This document shows positions 14,691-23,860 of a stretch of 32,792 nt of DNA, in pieces. A program made the position numbers and the translations under genes. Below the pieces are notes generated by a model. The model was not told where the DNA came from and ran no database searches. It saw only the letters and a list, made by a program, of their open reading frames with translations. Within the stretch, counting starts at the first letter, position 1. Each line of letters starts with the position of its first letter. Origin of the DNA: Verrucomicrobiales bacterium (lineage in GTDB: Bacteria; Verrucomicrobiota; Verrucomicrobiia; Verrucomicrobiales; DEV007); contig JANQVJ010000007.1 of assembly GCA_030730365.1 (NCBI GenBank), forward strand, positions 1 through 32,792, given 5' to 3'.

Positions 14691-16307
14691 ATGTCTAGAT
14701 TCCATTTCATCTTCATGAGTGCTCCTGTCATCGGGCGATGGTGCCGATACGCTTCACCCCCGCTTGTCCTTCTTTCGGTGATGTCTCTGGGAGCTCCTTT
14801 TCCGCTCCGTGCCCAGTCGCCTGGTGCGGCGACTTATCCGGTGGACCCGGCGGCGGCGGCGGGGATGACACGGGGGCTACCCAACGGGGTGACCGGTCAG
14901 CAGGCGGAGATGATGCGGGTAAGGACTTCGGCCCAGGGGGCCCAAGGCGAGGCGGCGGCGGCGCTGATGGCCCGTTCGGCGGATATGTCGATCGAGCAGC
15001 GCAATCAGGAGACCGCTCTGCAGATGGCTCGCGAGAAAAAGTCGATCAAGGAGTCCATGACCGAGCGGCTCAAGTTCGAGCGAGCCTCGGCCTCCTATAA
15101 CAAGATCTCGGCCAATGACATGTCGACCTGGAAGACTGATGACGGTGGGCTACGGGTGGAACGGAATGTGCCCGATGCCTTTCTCATGTCGCTGATCGAG
15201 GAGGAGGAGCAGGCGGCGGCGCGGGCCGAGGCGAGCGGTGAGAAAAAAGGTTTCGGCCTCTTCCGCAAGGATGATGATTCGGGCTCGGGCGCTAGTTTTT
15301 TGAGCGGGATCCGGCCTCCGCGACTGCCGTTTTTGGGTGGGGGCGGACGGGGGAGTGAGAGCGACGCCGCCCCGATCGACGGGAACAGCTCAGCGGACCC
15401 TAGTGACACGAGCGAGCCCTCTTTTGCCGGCACAGGCGGATCGGTTTCGAGTTCGCCGACTCAGGCGAGTGCTCCGCCGAAACCGGGAGTGGTCCCGATG
15501 ATCTCGGGTGCTGCTCTCGCCGACGGGCGCTCTCCGGTGAACCAGCGCGAGACGCCCGTTTCGGCCGACCGGCCACCATCGTCGGCACAGACGGTGTCTA
15601 GTTCGGATCAGATGACGGAGACGGAAAAAAAGAAGACGGGCCTTTTTTCCAAGCTGCAGTTGGGGGATGACGAGGACCACCGTTCTCTCGTGCCGGTGAG
15701 CAGCTCCGCCAGCAGCGGCGGAGGCGGTTTCTTCGGATTCGGGAAAAAGAAACCCACCGGGGAGGTCCGAACAATCGATGGCGGCTTGTTCCCGGAGGGC
15801 GCCGCGAGCGAGGCGGCTGGCGGCATGCGTCTGAGCGGGAATTCCGTCTCGTCGGGCGCCAGTGGCGGCGACTCTTTTGCCTCGACCTCGTCGGAGATGG
15901 TGGCTCCCGCTTCGTTCTCCTCGTCGGTCGAACTGCCCGGTCAGACGGTCGAGAAGACGCGAGGCTTTTCCCTTCCCAAACCGAGCTTTTCGATCCCCTC
16001 GATGTCCAAGGCGGCGGGCGGTGGGGGCGGAAACGTCCCGACGCTGACGACGGTCAACAGCACCGGGTCGAGCTATTACACGGTCGCCAGCACGGCCCAG
16101 TTCATGGTCTATGGCGAGAATCAGATGCAGTCCGAGGTGCGGGCGCTCCCGGCCGGGTCGGTCGTGCTGATGACGAAGCCAGGCGAGCAGTGGGCTTCGG
16201 TAAGGCTCCCCAACGGGACGGAGGGTGTCTTGCAGAACAAGCATCTGCGCCCCGCTTCGACGGCGGAGGCGGGCGGGGAATTTGTGTCACCGTCGGTGGC
16301 AGAGTGA
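14691..16307 (+). CDS. exported low-complexity protein with C-terminal SH3-like domain
   Basis: 538 residues. The N-terminal signal peptide ends near PFPLRAQ. ATG 14691 and ATG 14715 (MSAPVIGRW...) both give a signal peptide, and neither has a Shine-Dalgarno. After a helical segment (ALMARSADMSIEQRNQETAL, about 90-110) the protein is dominated by Gly/Ser/Pro-rich disorder to about residue 450. It contains repeated GFFxxxxKK-like patches (KKGFGLFRKDD, KKTGLFSKL, GGFFGFGKKKP). A bacterial SH3-like domain ends it (YYTVASTAQFMVYG... ASVRLPNGTEGVLQ, about 460-520). It is likely a cell-wall or envelope-associated protein. I do not recognise a specific family. Confidence 0.75.
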   Translation: MSRFHFIFMSAPVIGRWCRYASPPLVLLSVMSLGAPFPLRAQSPGAATYPVDPAAAAGMTRGLPNGVTGQQAEMMRVRTSAQGAQGEAAAALMARSADMSIEQRNQETALQMAREKKSIKESMTERLKFERASASYNKISANDMSTWKTDDGGLRVERNVPDAFLMSLIEEEEQAAARAEASGEKKGFGLFRKDDDSGSGASFLSGIRPPRLPFLGGGGRGSESDAAPIDGNSSADPSDTSEPSFAGTGGSVSSSPTQASAPPKPGVVPMISGAALADGRSPVNQRETPVSADRPPSSAQTVSSSDQMTETEKKKTGLFSKLQLGDDEDHRSLVPVSSSASSGGGGFFGFGKKKPTGEVRTIDGGLFPEGAASEAAGGMRLSGNSVSSGASGGDSFASTSSEMVAPASFSSSVELPGQTVEKTRGFSLPKPSFSIPSMSKAAGGGGGNVPTLTTVNSTGSSYYTVASTAQFMVYGENQMQSEVRALPAGSVVLMTKPGEQWASVRLPNGTEGVLQNKHLRPASTAEAGGEFVSPSVAE

Positions 16308-16380
16308 GCGGGGTGTGTTAGGATGGCACCGGATTTACCGGTCGGAAGGATTCGGGTAAAAAAGCTCTTTTTGTTTCGAT

Positions 16381-17100
16381 ATGAGAATCTCTGCATCCCT
16401 CTCCCTTATTCTTTCGTTCCTGTTTTTCACGTTCCCGGCATCAGCGGGCGAGAAGATCACGGTGGGGGGCACCGATTATCCGAATGCGGAGATGACGGAG
16501 GTCTCGCGCGACGGGATCATTTTCAAGGCCGAAGACGGCAGCTATGTGACGCTGCTGTGGGCTGACGTCTCTGCCGCGCAACTCTCGGCGGTGAAGGTCA
16601 AGTTCGCGGGGGCGCTTGAGAATGCGCTCTACGACGCGCATTACGTGAAAGGCACCGTCTTCCAGGTCAGTCCCGACGGGGTCGTTATCCAGATCGATCT
16701 GGACGAGGAAGACACGGGACCGGAGTTCAAAAACGGAGCGCGGGTTCTCACTAACGGCCTCGTCATCGTGAAGGATCTCCCCACGAACCTTCCCCAGAGC
16801 GAGGGAGCTTCCATCGAGATCACAGCGCACAAGCGCCAGACCTACACCTACGACATGGGCATCGCGGCGAAAGAGATCCCTCTGTTGACGATGGCGAAGC
16901 CGCTCTGGGGCCAGGAGCAGGAGTGGAAGAACACCGAAGGTCAGTCCATGTATGCGAAACTCGTCGCGGTAAAGGATGACAAGGGAATGTTCGAAAAGGG
17001 CGGCAAACGATTTGTTTACGACCTCGCAAACCTCGACGACGAGGGACGCAAGCGTGCCGCCGAGATCGCTGAAAAACTGGCCGGTTTCCCGCTGCCCTGA
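16381..17100 (+). CDS. exported protein with SHD1-like domain
   Basis: 239 residues with a signal peptide (MRISASLSLILSFLFFTFPASA). The mature N-terminus (ITVGGTDYPNAEMTEVSRDGI, excerpt) is a small beta unit of the kind repeated in verrucomicrobial secreted proteins, followed by a phrase about reading a site through a surface (YVTLLWADVS). The C-terminal part (WKNTEGQSMYAKLVAVKDDK then FVYDLANLDDEGRKRAAE) resembles the SLA1 homology domain 1 (SHD1) repeat common in PVC exported proteins. No enzyme motif is visible. It lies 73 nt after the SH3-like gene, possibly in one transcript. Confidence 0.75.
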   Translation: MRISASLSLILSFLFFTFPASAGEKITVGGTDYPNAEMTEVSRDGIIFKAEDGSYVTLLWADVSAAQLSAVKVKFAGALENALYDAHYVKGTVFQVSPDGVVIQIDLDEEDTGPEFKNGARVLTNGLVIVKDLPTNLPQSEGASIEITAHKRQTYTYDMGIAAKEIPLLTMAKPLWGQEQEWKNTEGQSMYAKLVAVKDDKGMFEKGGKRFVYDLANLDDEGRKRAAEIAEKLAGFPLP

Positions 17101-17176
17101 GCGTCGCGAATCACCCTGCAGTATGGTGCCTTTTCCTCCGTGACATCGTGTCGGGAAGTCGCTATTTTTCCAGTCC

Positions 17177-18607
17177 GTGAAAGCCTGCGCTCTATCCCTC
17201 CGTCTCGCCCTTGTCGTCTTCTGGCCTCTCCCGGTATTCTGCGCTCCGAGGCCCGATGAGATTGCGGCGGCGATGAAACGTGCCGCCACTTTTTATGCGG
17301 GCGAAGTCGCGATGAACGGCGGTTACGTGTATTATTACTCGATCGATCTGACGAAGCGCCTCGGCGAGGGACCGGCCACGGCGACAGAGGTCTGGGTGCA
17401 GCCCCCCGGGACGCCGGCCGTGGGCGAGGCCTATCTCGCGGCCTCAGCGGCGACGGGCGATGCTCTCTATCTCGAGGCGGCGCTCGCGGCGGGCAAAGCT
17501 CTCGCCTATGGACAGCTCGAGTCGGGCGGGTGGCGCAACTCGATCGACTTTGATCCCTCGGGGCCGCGGATCGACCATTACCGGAACGGAAAAGGGAAGG
17601 GAAAAAACTTCTCCACCCTCGACGACGACATTTCCCAAGCGGCCCTACGTTTTTTGATGCGGCTCGATGCCGCCACCGACTTTGCCGAGGCGGAGATTCA
17701 TGGCGCGGTCGAGTATGCGCTGCCGCGGCTCCTCGCGGCGCAGTTCCCGAACGGTGCCTTTCCCCAGGGCTGGACCGGACCGGTTGGGCCGCGCCCCGTG
17801 GTGAAAGCCTCGTTTCCCGATTACGACTGGCGCAGTGACGGGCGCATCAAGGAGTATTGGAATGAATACACCCTCAACGACGGGCTCGCCGCTACGGTAG
17901 CTGACACGCTCCTGGTGGCCCATCAGGTTTACCGGGACCCCGTTTATCTCGAAGCTCTCAAAAAACTCGGAGGATTCCTCGTCCTCGCGCAGCTCCCGGA
18001 ACCTCAGCCGGGATGGGCGCAGCAGTACAACGGAGCGATGCAGCCGATCTGGGCGCGGGCTTTTGAACCTCCGGCGGTGAGCGGACGAGAGTCCGAGGAT
18101 GCGATGCTGGCGCTGCTAAAGATTGCCTCCGCGAGCGGGGATAATTCAATCGCTACCCCTGTTATCGCCGGGGTCAAATACCTCGAGCGTTCTCTCCTGC
18201 CCGACGGGCAACTGGCCCGCTACTACGAACTGGGAACAAACAAACCTCTTTACATGCAGCGGGCCGGGAAAGGCTACGAGCTGACTTACGATGACTCGGC
18301 CCTGCCCGATCACTACGGGTGGAAGAACCCCGCACAGCTCCCGCTCATTAAAGAGGCCTACCGTGCTCTCATGGCGGGACGACCAGTCGGCGAGGTGACG
18401 GGACCGGAGGCACCCGGGGGAGGGACTGTCGAAAAAATCATCGGCGCTCTCGACCACCGGGGACGCTGGATCACTGTGCACGATGGCGGGGAAATCCGAC
18501 TCGTCGGGCAGCCGAAATTCGAGGAGGGTGAGGAGTATCTCAGCAGCGCAGTTTTTGCGGAGAATCTCACGATTCTCAGTCGATCTCTCGTCGCTCTTAA
18601 TCCTTGA
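17177..18607 (+). CDS. pectate lyase, polysaccharide lyase family 10 type
   Basis: Predicted exported enzyme cleaving polygalacturonate by beta-elimination. 476 residues, with a signal peptide MKACALSLRLALVVFWPLPVFC. Family-type segments in order are GGWRNSIDFDP (about 115), STLDDDISQAALRFL (about 150), AAQFPNGAFPQGW (about 190), YTLNDGLAATV (about 232), PGWAQQYN (about 277) and ARAFEPPAVSGRES (about 290). This (alpha/alpha) toroid-like pattern fits the pectic acid lyase domain. The classical NGAT segment of PL10 is replaced by DDDIS, so it belongs to a divergent PVC branch and the substrate should be treated as tentative. The start is GTG at 17177, which is needed for a complete signal peptide. 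The 3' end overlaps the opposing sialidase-like gene by 11 bp. Confidence 0.82.
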   Translation: MKACALSLRLALVVFWPLPVFCAPRPDEIAAAMKRAATFYAGEVAMNGGYVYYYSIDLTKRLGEGPATATEVWVQPPGTPAVGEAYLAASAATGDALYLEAALAAGKALAYGQLESGGWRNSIDFDPSGPRIDHYRNGKGKGKNFSTLDDDISQAALRFLMRLDAATDFAEAEIHGAVEYALPRLLAAQFPNGAFPQGWTGPVGPRPVVKASFPDYDWRSDGRIKEYWNEYTLNDGLAATVADTLLVAHQVYRDPVYLEALKKLGGFLVLAQLPEPQPGWAQQYNGAMQPIWARAFEPPAVSGRESEDAMLALLKIASASGDNSIATPVIAGVKYLERSLLPDGQLARYYELGTNKPLYMQRAGKGYELTYDDSALPDHYGWKNPAQLPLIKEAYRALMAGRPVGEVTGPEAPGGGTVEKIIGALDHRGRWITVHDGGEIRLVGQPKFEEGEEYLSSAVFAENLTILSRSLVALNP

Positions 18608-19739
18608 TTCTCCAGTGCGCCTGACGGAGCTGCGCCATGGGGGAGTCGGCCATTTTCTCATACCAGACACTAACGAAGCTGCCGTCATCAAGTTCCACGG
18701 TGGAGGGATAACCGAGATCGCCGCCGATGCCGTCTTCGGAAATGGCGAAGGGTTCGGACCAGGTCGCTCCCTCGTCTCCGCTGATCTGGGCCTGATTGCC
18801 AAAGGGCTTGCGGCGGTAACCGTAGGTCATGAGAAGGCGGTCGTCGCGGAGCCTGAGCAGGTGTGAGGGTAGACCCCAGACCCCGATGGAGTGCGGGACG
18901 GTCCAGGTTTTCCCGCCGTCGGTGGATTCGGTCTGGAGCGTCTCGCCTTTGTTGGCCGTGTTGTGGTTGCGAATCTGGGCGACGATTTTTCCGCTCGCGC
19001 ACTGGATTGCGTGGAGCTCGTGATAGTCGGCCGCGAGGTCGCCTTCGCGGGTCGGGATCTCTGAGAGCCACTGCCAGGTCTCGCCGTCGTCTTTCGACTC
19101 GGCCGCCCCGATGCGCTTCTCATCAGTCCAGAGCTCTTTCCCAAGATAAAGAAGACGTCCGTCGGCGAGCTGACAGGGGCCGTGGGGACTGTTCACGATC
19201 GTGTCGATCCGGCCCGAGAAGGAGAGCCCGCCGTCATGCGAGCGGAAGCACCAGGTCCCGAGTTCGCCGTCGCGTGTTTCGTCGTCGGTGATGCGGGCAT
19301 GGAGTGCGAGCCAGGCGGGGTCGTTCGCCTTTGAGCCCGCTGCCGCGACCATGGGTGCATAGGCCAGCGAGGTGAAGGTGGTGACGATGAGCGTGCCCCG
19401 CGCGGTTTCGAGAATGCCGGCGTCGCGGTCGTCGATGGGGCCGTCATGGATGGTGCGTGGAAAGGTCCAGGTCGCGCCGTTGTCTCGGGACTGCATCATC
19501 TCAACGGTACCGAAGGGGCAGACATGGCCCTCGCGACGCCCCGACCAGACGACGATGAGCTCGCCTTTTTCGGTGCGTGTCAGGGTCGGCCAGCCATGGT
19601 AGTAGTTTGCCTGTGGGGAGATGGTTTTTGTCCCGATCAGTTCAATGCCCGCGGCCTTGGCGGGACGGGGCCCGTAGAGAGCAGCGGTGGCGGCGAGGGA
19701 GAGTCCGGTGAAGCGGCGGCGGGAGAGCGGGGGAGTCAT
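18597..19739 (-). CDS. sialidase-like (Asp-box, BNR) exported protein
   Basis: A 380-residue six-bladed beta-propeller protein of the exo-alpha-sialidase/BNR type. The N-terminus has a twin-arginine signal (SRRRFTGLSLAATAAL, residues 6-21) ending near AKA, so Tat export is likely. Five Asp boxes are visible: SRDNGATW (84-91), SHDGGLSF, SKDDGETW, STDGGKTW and SGDEGATW. An Arg in WSGRREGH near 65-72 sits where family members place the first Arg of the carboxylate-binding triad, but I cannot verify the other two. Many PVC proteins with this fold act on glycans other than sialic acid. The frame is open to 20003 but the Tat signal fixes ATG 19739. It is convergent with the PL10 gene. Confidence 0.85.
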   Translation of the reverse strand: MTPPLSRRRFTGLSLAATAALYGPRPAKAAGIELIGTKTISPQANYYHGWPTLTRTEKGELIVVWSGRREGHVCPFGTVEMMQSRDNGATWTFPRTIHDGPIDDRDAGILETARGTLIVTTFTSLAYAPMVAAAGSKANDPAWLALHARITDDETRDGELGTWCFRSHDGGLSFSGRIDTIVNSPHGPCQLADGRLLYLGKELWTDEKRIGAAESKDDGETWQWLSEIPTREGDLAADYHELHAIQCASGKIVAQIRNHNTANKGETLQTESTDGGKTWTVPHSIGVWGLPSHLLRLRDDRLLMTYGYRRKPFGNQAQISGDEGATWSEPFAISEDGIGGDLGYPSTVELDDGSFVSVWYEKMADSPMAQLRQAHWRIKD

Positions 19740-19859
19740 GGGATGATTTTCGGGAAGCGGGAGGAAAATGGGTAGTCCGTGATCGTGGGGCACAAGAGGC
19801 ATGAGATGAAGAGGGAAAAGAACACTTCCTTCGAGAGGGGGGACTTTGTATGGTGGGGC

Positions 19860-21248
19860 ATGAGCACGGGCGAAAACCGGGTCGAACGCGACACGATGGG
19901 GGAGATGGAGGTGCCGGCGAACGCTCTCTGGGGGGCGAGCACACAGCGGGCGGTTTTGAACTTTCCGGTTTCGGGCGAGGTGCTTGATCCGGCCATGATT
20001 CATGCCTACGGGCTCATCAAGTGGGCGGCGGCCCGCGCGAATCGGGAACTGGGCATCGTCCCGGGCGAGTTGACGGAGCTAATCGAAGCGGCGGCCGCTG
20101 AGGTATTCGCGGGAACGCTTGATGGCCATTTTGTCGTCGACGTCTTCCAGACCGGATCGGGGACGAGCACGAACATGAATGTGAACGAGGTCATTGCGAA
20201 CCGCTGCTCGCAACTCGCAGGCGAGCCGGTCGGTTCAAAGCGGCCAGTGCATCCGAATGATCATGTCAATCAGAGCCAGTCCTCGAACGATACCTTCCCC
20301 ACGGCTATGCACGTGGCGGTGGCGCTGAGCCTGAAAGAGGATCTCCTTCCCGCTCTGAAAAAGACTTGCGACACCCTCGTGGAAAAAGCGACGTCTTTTC
20401 ACGAGGTGCTCAAGATCGGGCGCACGCATCTGATGGACGCGACTCCGGTGCGGCTCGGGCAGGAGTTCGGGGGATATGCGAGACAGCTCGATCTCGCGGT
20501 GATGCGGGCAAATAAGGCACTCAAGGCTCTTTCCGAACTCCCTCTTGGTGGCACTGCGGTGGGGACCGGTCTGAACTGTCCGCCGGGATTTGCGGGGCTC
20601 GCGATCGGATTCCTTTCGGAGAAAACGGGTATCGATTTTGAAGAGGCGGAAAATCACTTTGAAGCCCAGTCGGCGAGGGATGCAATCGTCGAGGTGAGCG
20701 GGCAGCTCAAGACGATCGCGACGAGCCTGTTTAAAATAGCGAACGACATTCGCTGGCTCAGTTCGGGGCCGCGATGCGGGTTGGGTGAGATCGCGCTGCC
20801 TGCCACGCAGCCGGGCTCATCCATTATGCCCGGCAAGGTGAATCCGGTCATGGCCGAGGCGGTCATGCAGGTGTGCGCTCAGGTGATCGGGAACGACACT
20901 GCGGTGACCTGGGGCGGAGCGAACGGTAATCTGGAACTCAATGTGATGATGCCGATGATGGCGCAAAACACGCTTCGATCAATCCGCCTCCTCAGTCGCG
21001 TTGTGGATCTCTTCCGGGAACGTTGCTTGGAGGGAATCTCTGCGAATGAGGAGCGATGTGCGGAGTTGATCGAATGGTCCATGGCGATGGTCACGACCCT
21101 CGCCCCCCGCATCGGATACGAACTTGCTGCCGAAATTGCCAAAGAAGCCGCCACAAAAGGGAAAACAGTCAGGAGGATCTGTGAGGAGCGGGCGATCCTT
21201 TCGCAGGCCGAACTCGATCAGTGGCTCGACCCGGCGGGAATGGTTTAA
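19860..21248 (+). CDS. fumC: fumarate hydratase, class II
   Basis: Interconverts fumarate and malate in the citric acid cycle, without an iron-sulfur cluster. 462 residues, normal for FumC. It has the three superfamily regions in order: TGSGTSTNMNVNEVIANR near 100-117, GRTHLMDATPVRLGQE near 188-203, and the signature GSSIMPGKVNP near 320-330, whose SS loop carries the catalytic serine. The segment QSQSSNDTFPTAMH also matches fumarase rather than aspartase or argininosuccinate lyase. I take ATG 19860 (MSTGENRVERDTMGEMEVP). The frame is open from 19779, but that extension overlaps the start region of the minus-strand sialidase gene and has no family counterpart. A purine-rich ggtgggg lies close upstream. 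Confidence 0.95.
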   Translation: MSTGENRVERDTMGEMEVPANALWGASTQRAVLNFPVSGEVLDPAMIHAYGLIKWAAARANRELGIVPGELTELIEAAAAEVFAGTLDGHFVVDVFQTGSGTSTNMNVNEVIANRCSQLAGEPVGSKRPVHPNDHVNQSQSSNDTFPTAMHVAVALSLKEDLLPALKKTCDTLVEKATSFHEVLKIGRTHLMDATPVRLGQEFGGYARQLDLAVMRANKALKALSELPLGGTAVGTGLNCPPGFAGLAIGFLSEKTGIDFEEAENHFEAQSARDAIVEVSGQLKTIATSLFKIANDIRWLSSGPRCGLGEIALPATQPGSSIMPGKVNPVMAEAVMQVCAQVIGNDTAVTWGGANGNLELNVMMPMMAQNTLRSIRLLSRVVDLFRERCLEGISANEERCAELIEWSMAMVTTLAPRIGYELAAEIAKEAATKGKTVRRICEERAILSQAELDQWLDPAGMV

Positions 21249-21344
21249 GTGCTGAAAGAGGAGGGAGTAGTGACGGAAGACCGCGTTTTACCGGGGAAAA
21301 CGAGATCCTTCCGGAGTGATGGCTTTTCACGGGTAAGTTCCTCT

Positions 21345-21374
21345 TGAAATCATTTTGCTTTCCTGATGATTTCA
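21345..21374 (+). promoter_or_regulatory. inverted repeat between fumC and the next gene
   Basis: TGAAATCAT (21345-21353) and ATGATTTCA (21366-21374) are perfect 9-bp arms with a 12-nt loop. No T-run follows, so an operator or RNA hairpin is more likely than a terminator. It sits about 30 nt upstream of a good -10-like box. Confidence 0.45.
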
Positions 21375-21401
21375 GCCTGTGCTAAGGTTCCCCCGTTGTT
21401 G

Positions 21402-21408
21402 TATTATA
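21402..21408 (+). promoter_or_regulatory. candidate -10 box close to the start codon
   Basis: TATTATAAA begins at 21402, only about 15-20 nt before ATG 21424. No good -35 box is seen at normal spacing. If real, the transcript would have a very short leader. Confidence 0.35.
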
Positions 21409-21423
21409 AACTAAATTTGGACC

Positions 21424-21864
21424 ATGCCGAGACGAGCCAGTAGTGGAGTTAATGTCGGGCAGATCGCCGGGATCACTGCCGCGATTCTCGGATTTGTCGT
21501 GATCGCCGCCCTGCTTTTTAAACTGATCGCCGGCGGCCTTTTCGGGGGAGGAGACAAGCCTTCGGCAAAGCGCTCGACCGGCAATGCCACGCTCCTCAGT
21601 CTCGAGACCTATCGCAGCAATGGCAACAGCCTGCGCGGGAATGTCTACCGGGTCGAGGGCAAGGTCGAGGAAACGCTGCGCTGGACCGCCGACCGCGGCC
21701 GACTCATCAGCTTCGAGGCCAACGACGCGACCGGGACGATGCCCGTTCCTATCCTTGTCCCCGAAGATTTCAGTAACATTAATATCGAGCGTGGTAGCGA
21801 AATGGCCTTGGTCGTGCGTGTTGACCGCGATGGCACCCTCGTGGCCGAAGCGATTGACGAGTGA
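21424..21864 (+). CDS. small membrane-anchored protein of unknown function
   Basis: 146 residues. One TM helix at about 12-37 (VGQIAGITAAILGFVVIAAL excerpt) follows a short basic N-terminus (MPRRASSG), giving an N-in orientation. A Gly-rich linker (GGLFGGGD) leads to a compact beta-rich domain of about 85 residues (NVYRVEGKVEETLRWTADRG, then MPVPILVPEDFSNINIERGS and LVVRVDRDGTLVAEAI) that looks like an OB-type or bOB-like fold. I do not recognise a named family. It lies 49 nt upstream of a large exported protein, so the two may work together at the envelope. Confidence 0.75.
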   Translation: MPRRASSGVNVGQIAGITAAILGFVVIAALLFKLIAGGLFGGGDKPSAKRSTGNATLLSLETYRSNGNSLRGNVYRVEGKVEETLRWTADRGRLISFEANDATGTMPVPILVPEDFSNINIERGSEMALVVRVDRDGTLVAEAIDE

Positions 21865-21913
21865 TTTTCTTTTTCCTATCTTTTCTGTTCCTCTCATTCA
21901 ATTCCTCCCTCTC

Positions 21914-23860
21914 ATGAAAACCCAGCTGCTCTGCACGCTCTCACTCGCCGGTCTGCTTGTCGCCCTGCCCGCAGCCGCGCAGGTCTACACGCCGCCGAGC
22001 GGAGGCGGGAGCGGAGCTCCCGCGGGTGGCGGAGCCCAGCCCGGCAACACGACCACGATCGTCAATCAGGGCGGTAATCAGCCCCAGGGAAATCAGCAGA
22101 TGGCGGGCAACGACGTGCCCTACTTTGACCCGACGACCGACGTCTTTTCGTTCGACGGGAAAAATTTCAACGTGAACGACAACCGGGTTTTGCGGGCTCG
22201 TTTTGAGAAGTATCTCAATGCCGAAGAGGCCAGTTCCGAGGCGGACATCGCCTATCGCGCCTCCCTCCGCGAGATCCTCGACACGCTCTCTCCCCACAAC
22301 CGCGACGTGACCAAGTTCCCCAAGGCGGTCGCGATGCTGCAATACACCGCCCAGTTTCCCCAGGATGCCCGGCTCTGCGAATCCCTCGCCAATGCCGTCT
22401 ATCGAGTCTACCTCGCGCAGCGCTCCCAGTCCGAATTGCAGACGCTGAACACGCAGCTCGACGATCAACGCCGACAGCTTGACTGGAACTTTGACACGTG
22501 GACCAAGCCTTCCAACATTCGGAAAGAACGCAAGCTCTCCGACGACCCCCAGGCAGCCGATCCTCCGGCGGTGAATCCAGCCAATGCGGGCCACATCCAG
22601 CGTTACGTCCAGCGCATCGCCGAGGTCGAGGCGGAGCGTGTCGCGAACAAAGCCAAGGGGCAACTCTCCGAGATCGAGGCCAAGCTCGAGTTCCAGGCGC
22701 TCGTGGTTCAGTTTTTCCTGCAGCGCCGCTTCGAGCATGTCGTCATGGCGACCCGGTTTTATACTGAGTTTTTCAAAGACGGAGCCGGCAAGCTGGAGTT
22801 CGAAGAAGGCTCCGAAGTCGAGCAGTCTTTCAGCAAGACGATAGGATTTAACCCTACCATCACGACTCTCGATGCCTTTGCCAACGAAGCGATCCGCGAT
22901 GTCGGTCAGTCGGTCGAGTCTTTCGGTTTCCTCCTCGACCAGGGCGAGATCGACGGGGCGATGCGCCAGTTGCAGCAGGCCTTCGTCACGGGGGAGCACC
23001 TCCCGTCGGTCCAGAGTGTCCCCCGCGAACGCAAGCGCCTGGTCCTGACCTACGCGCAGAATTCCTTCCAGCTTGTCAATGCGATCGAGGTGAAGGATTA
23101 CGCTCTTGCTGAGAAGCTTGTCACCGATATGAAGACCCAGGCGGGGGACTTCGATTACTCCAAGCCGACCGCTGCGATCGAGACAGCCAAGCTGAGCAGC
23201 AACATGCGGATCCGGACGGCAAAAAATGCCGCCCTCCAGGGAGATAACGAAGCCTACGAAAGCAACATCCTCGCCGCGGCCCAGATTTGGCCGACCAACC
23301 CGATGCTGCAGGAGCAGTTTAACCTCATTGCCGACTCCGCCGATGTGCAACAGCAGGCCAAGCTGGAGTTTGACCGGCTCCTCAGCACCCAGAGCTATCG
23401 GCAGATCTTCACCGATAAAGCCCGTTACATGGCCGCCACCGCCGAGGATCCCGAGCGGCTCAAAGCTCTCGAGCAGATCGTGGGCAATATCCAGGAGATC
23501 GAGACGGTCATGAAACAGGCTGACACTCTTGCGAAAGCGGGCAACAACTACGCCGCCTGGGAGATCGTGGAGAAAACTTTCCAGCGCTTCCCCGATGATG
23601 TCGCTCTCAGTGCGAAACGTTCCGACTTTGCCACCGACGTCGCCACCTTCGTTAAAGCCCTGAAGAATGCGGAGAATCAGGAAAACCGAAAGCAGTTCGG
23701 CTCTGGTCTCGCCTGGTTCCTCTCCGCGCGTCAGATTTATCCCCAGAGTGAGTTTGCCGAGGAGGGGATCAAACGTCTCATCGACAATATCCTGCCTGAA
23801 GAGGGCGGTGCGGTCGGGAACGGAGGGGGCTCCTCTGCCGGAGAGGGTGACTCACTTTGA
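21914..23860 (+). CDS. large exported helical protein of unknown function
   Basis: 648 residues with a signal peptide (MKTQLLCTLSLAGLLVALPAAAQ), then a Gly/Pro/Asn/Gln-rich linker to about residue 70. The rest is almost all helical, with heptad-like stretches (SELQTLNTQLDDQRRQLDW; AEVEAERVANKAKGQLSEIE) and TPR-like helices near the C-terminus (YAAWEIVEKTFQRFPDDVAL). The end is again Gly/Ser-rich (GGAVGNGGGSSAGEG). The frame is open upstream to 21584, overlapping the small membrane protein, but the signal peptide fixes ATG 21914. No catalytic motif is seen; a structural or scaffold role in the envelope is inference. Confidence 0.8.
   Translation: MKTQLLCTLSLAGLLVALPAAAQVYTPPSGGGSGAPAGGGAQPGNTTTIVNQGGNQPQGNQQMAGNDVPYFDPTTDVFSFDGKNFNVNDNRVLRARFEKYLNAEEASSEADIAYRASLREILDTLSPHNRDVTKFPKAVAMLQYTAQFPQDARLCESLANAVYRVYLAQRSQSELQTLNTQLDDQRRQLDWNFDTWTKPSNIRKERKLSDDPQAADPPAVNPANAGHIQRYVQRIAEVEAERVANKAKGQLSEIEAKLEFQALVVQFFLQRRFEHVVMATRFYTEFFKDGAGKLEFEEGSEVEQSFSKTIGFNPTITTLDAFANEAIRDVGQSVESFGFLLDQGEIDGAMRQLQQAFVTGEHLPSVQSVPRERKRLVLTYAQNSFQLVNAIEVKDYALAEKLVTDMKTQAGDFDYSKPTAAIETAKLSSNMRIRTAKNAALQGDNEAYESNILAAAQIWPTNPMLQEQFNLIADSADVQQQAKLEFDRLLSTQSYRQIFTDKARYMAATAEDPERLKALEQIVGNIQEIETVMKQADTLAKAGNNYAAWEIVEKTFQRFPDDVALSAKRSDFATDVATFVKALKNAENQENRKQFGSGLAWFLSARQIYPQSEFAEEGIKRLIDNILPEEGGAVGNGGGSSAGEGDSL

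Noticed and set aside
21941..23350. Minus-strand open frame of 469 codons
   Set aside because: Antisense to the exported helical protein, whose signal peptide and repeats are convincing; the reverse frame shows only shadow composition.
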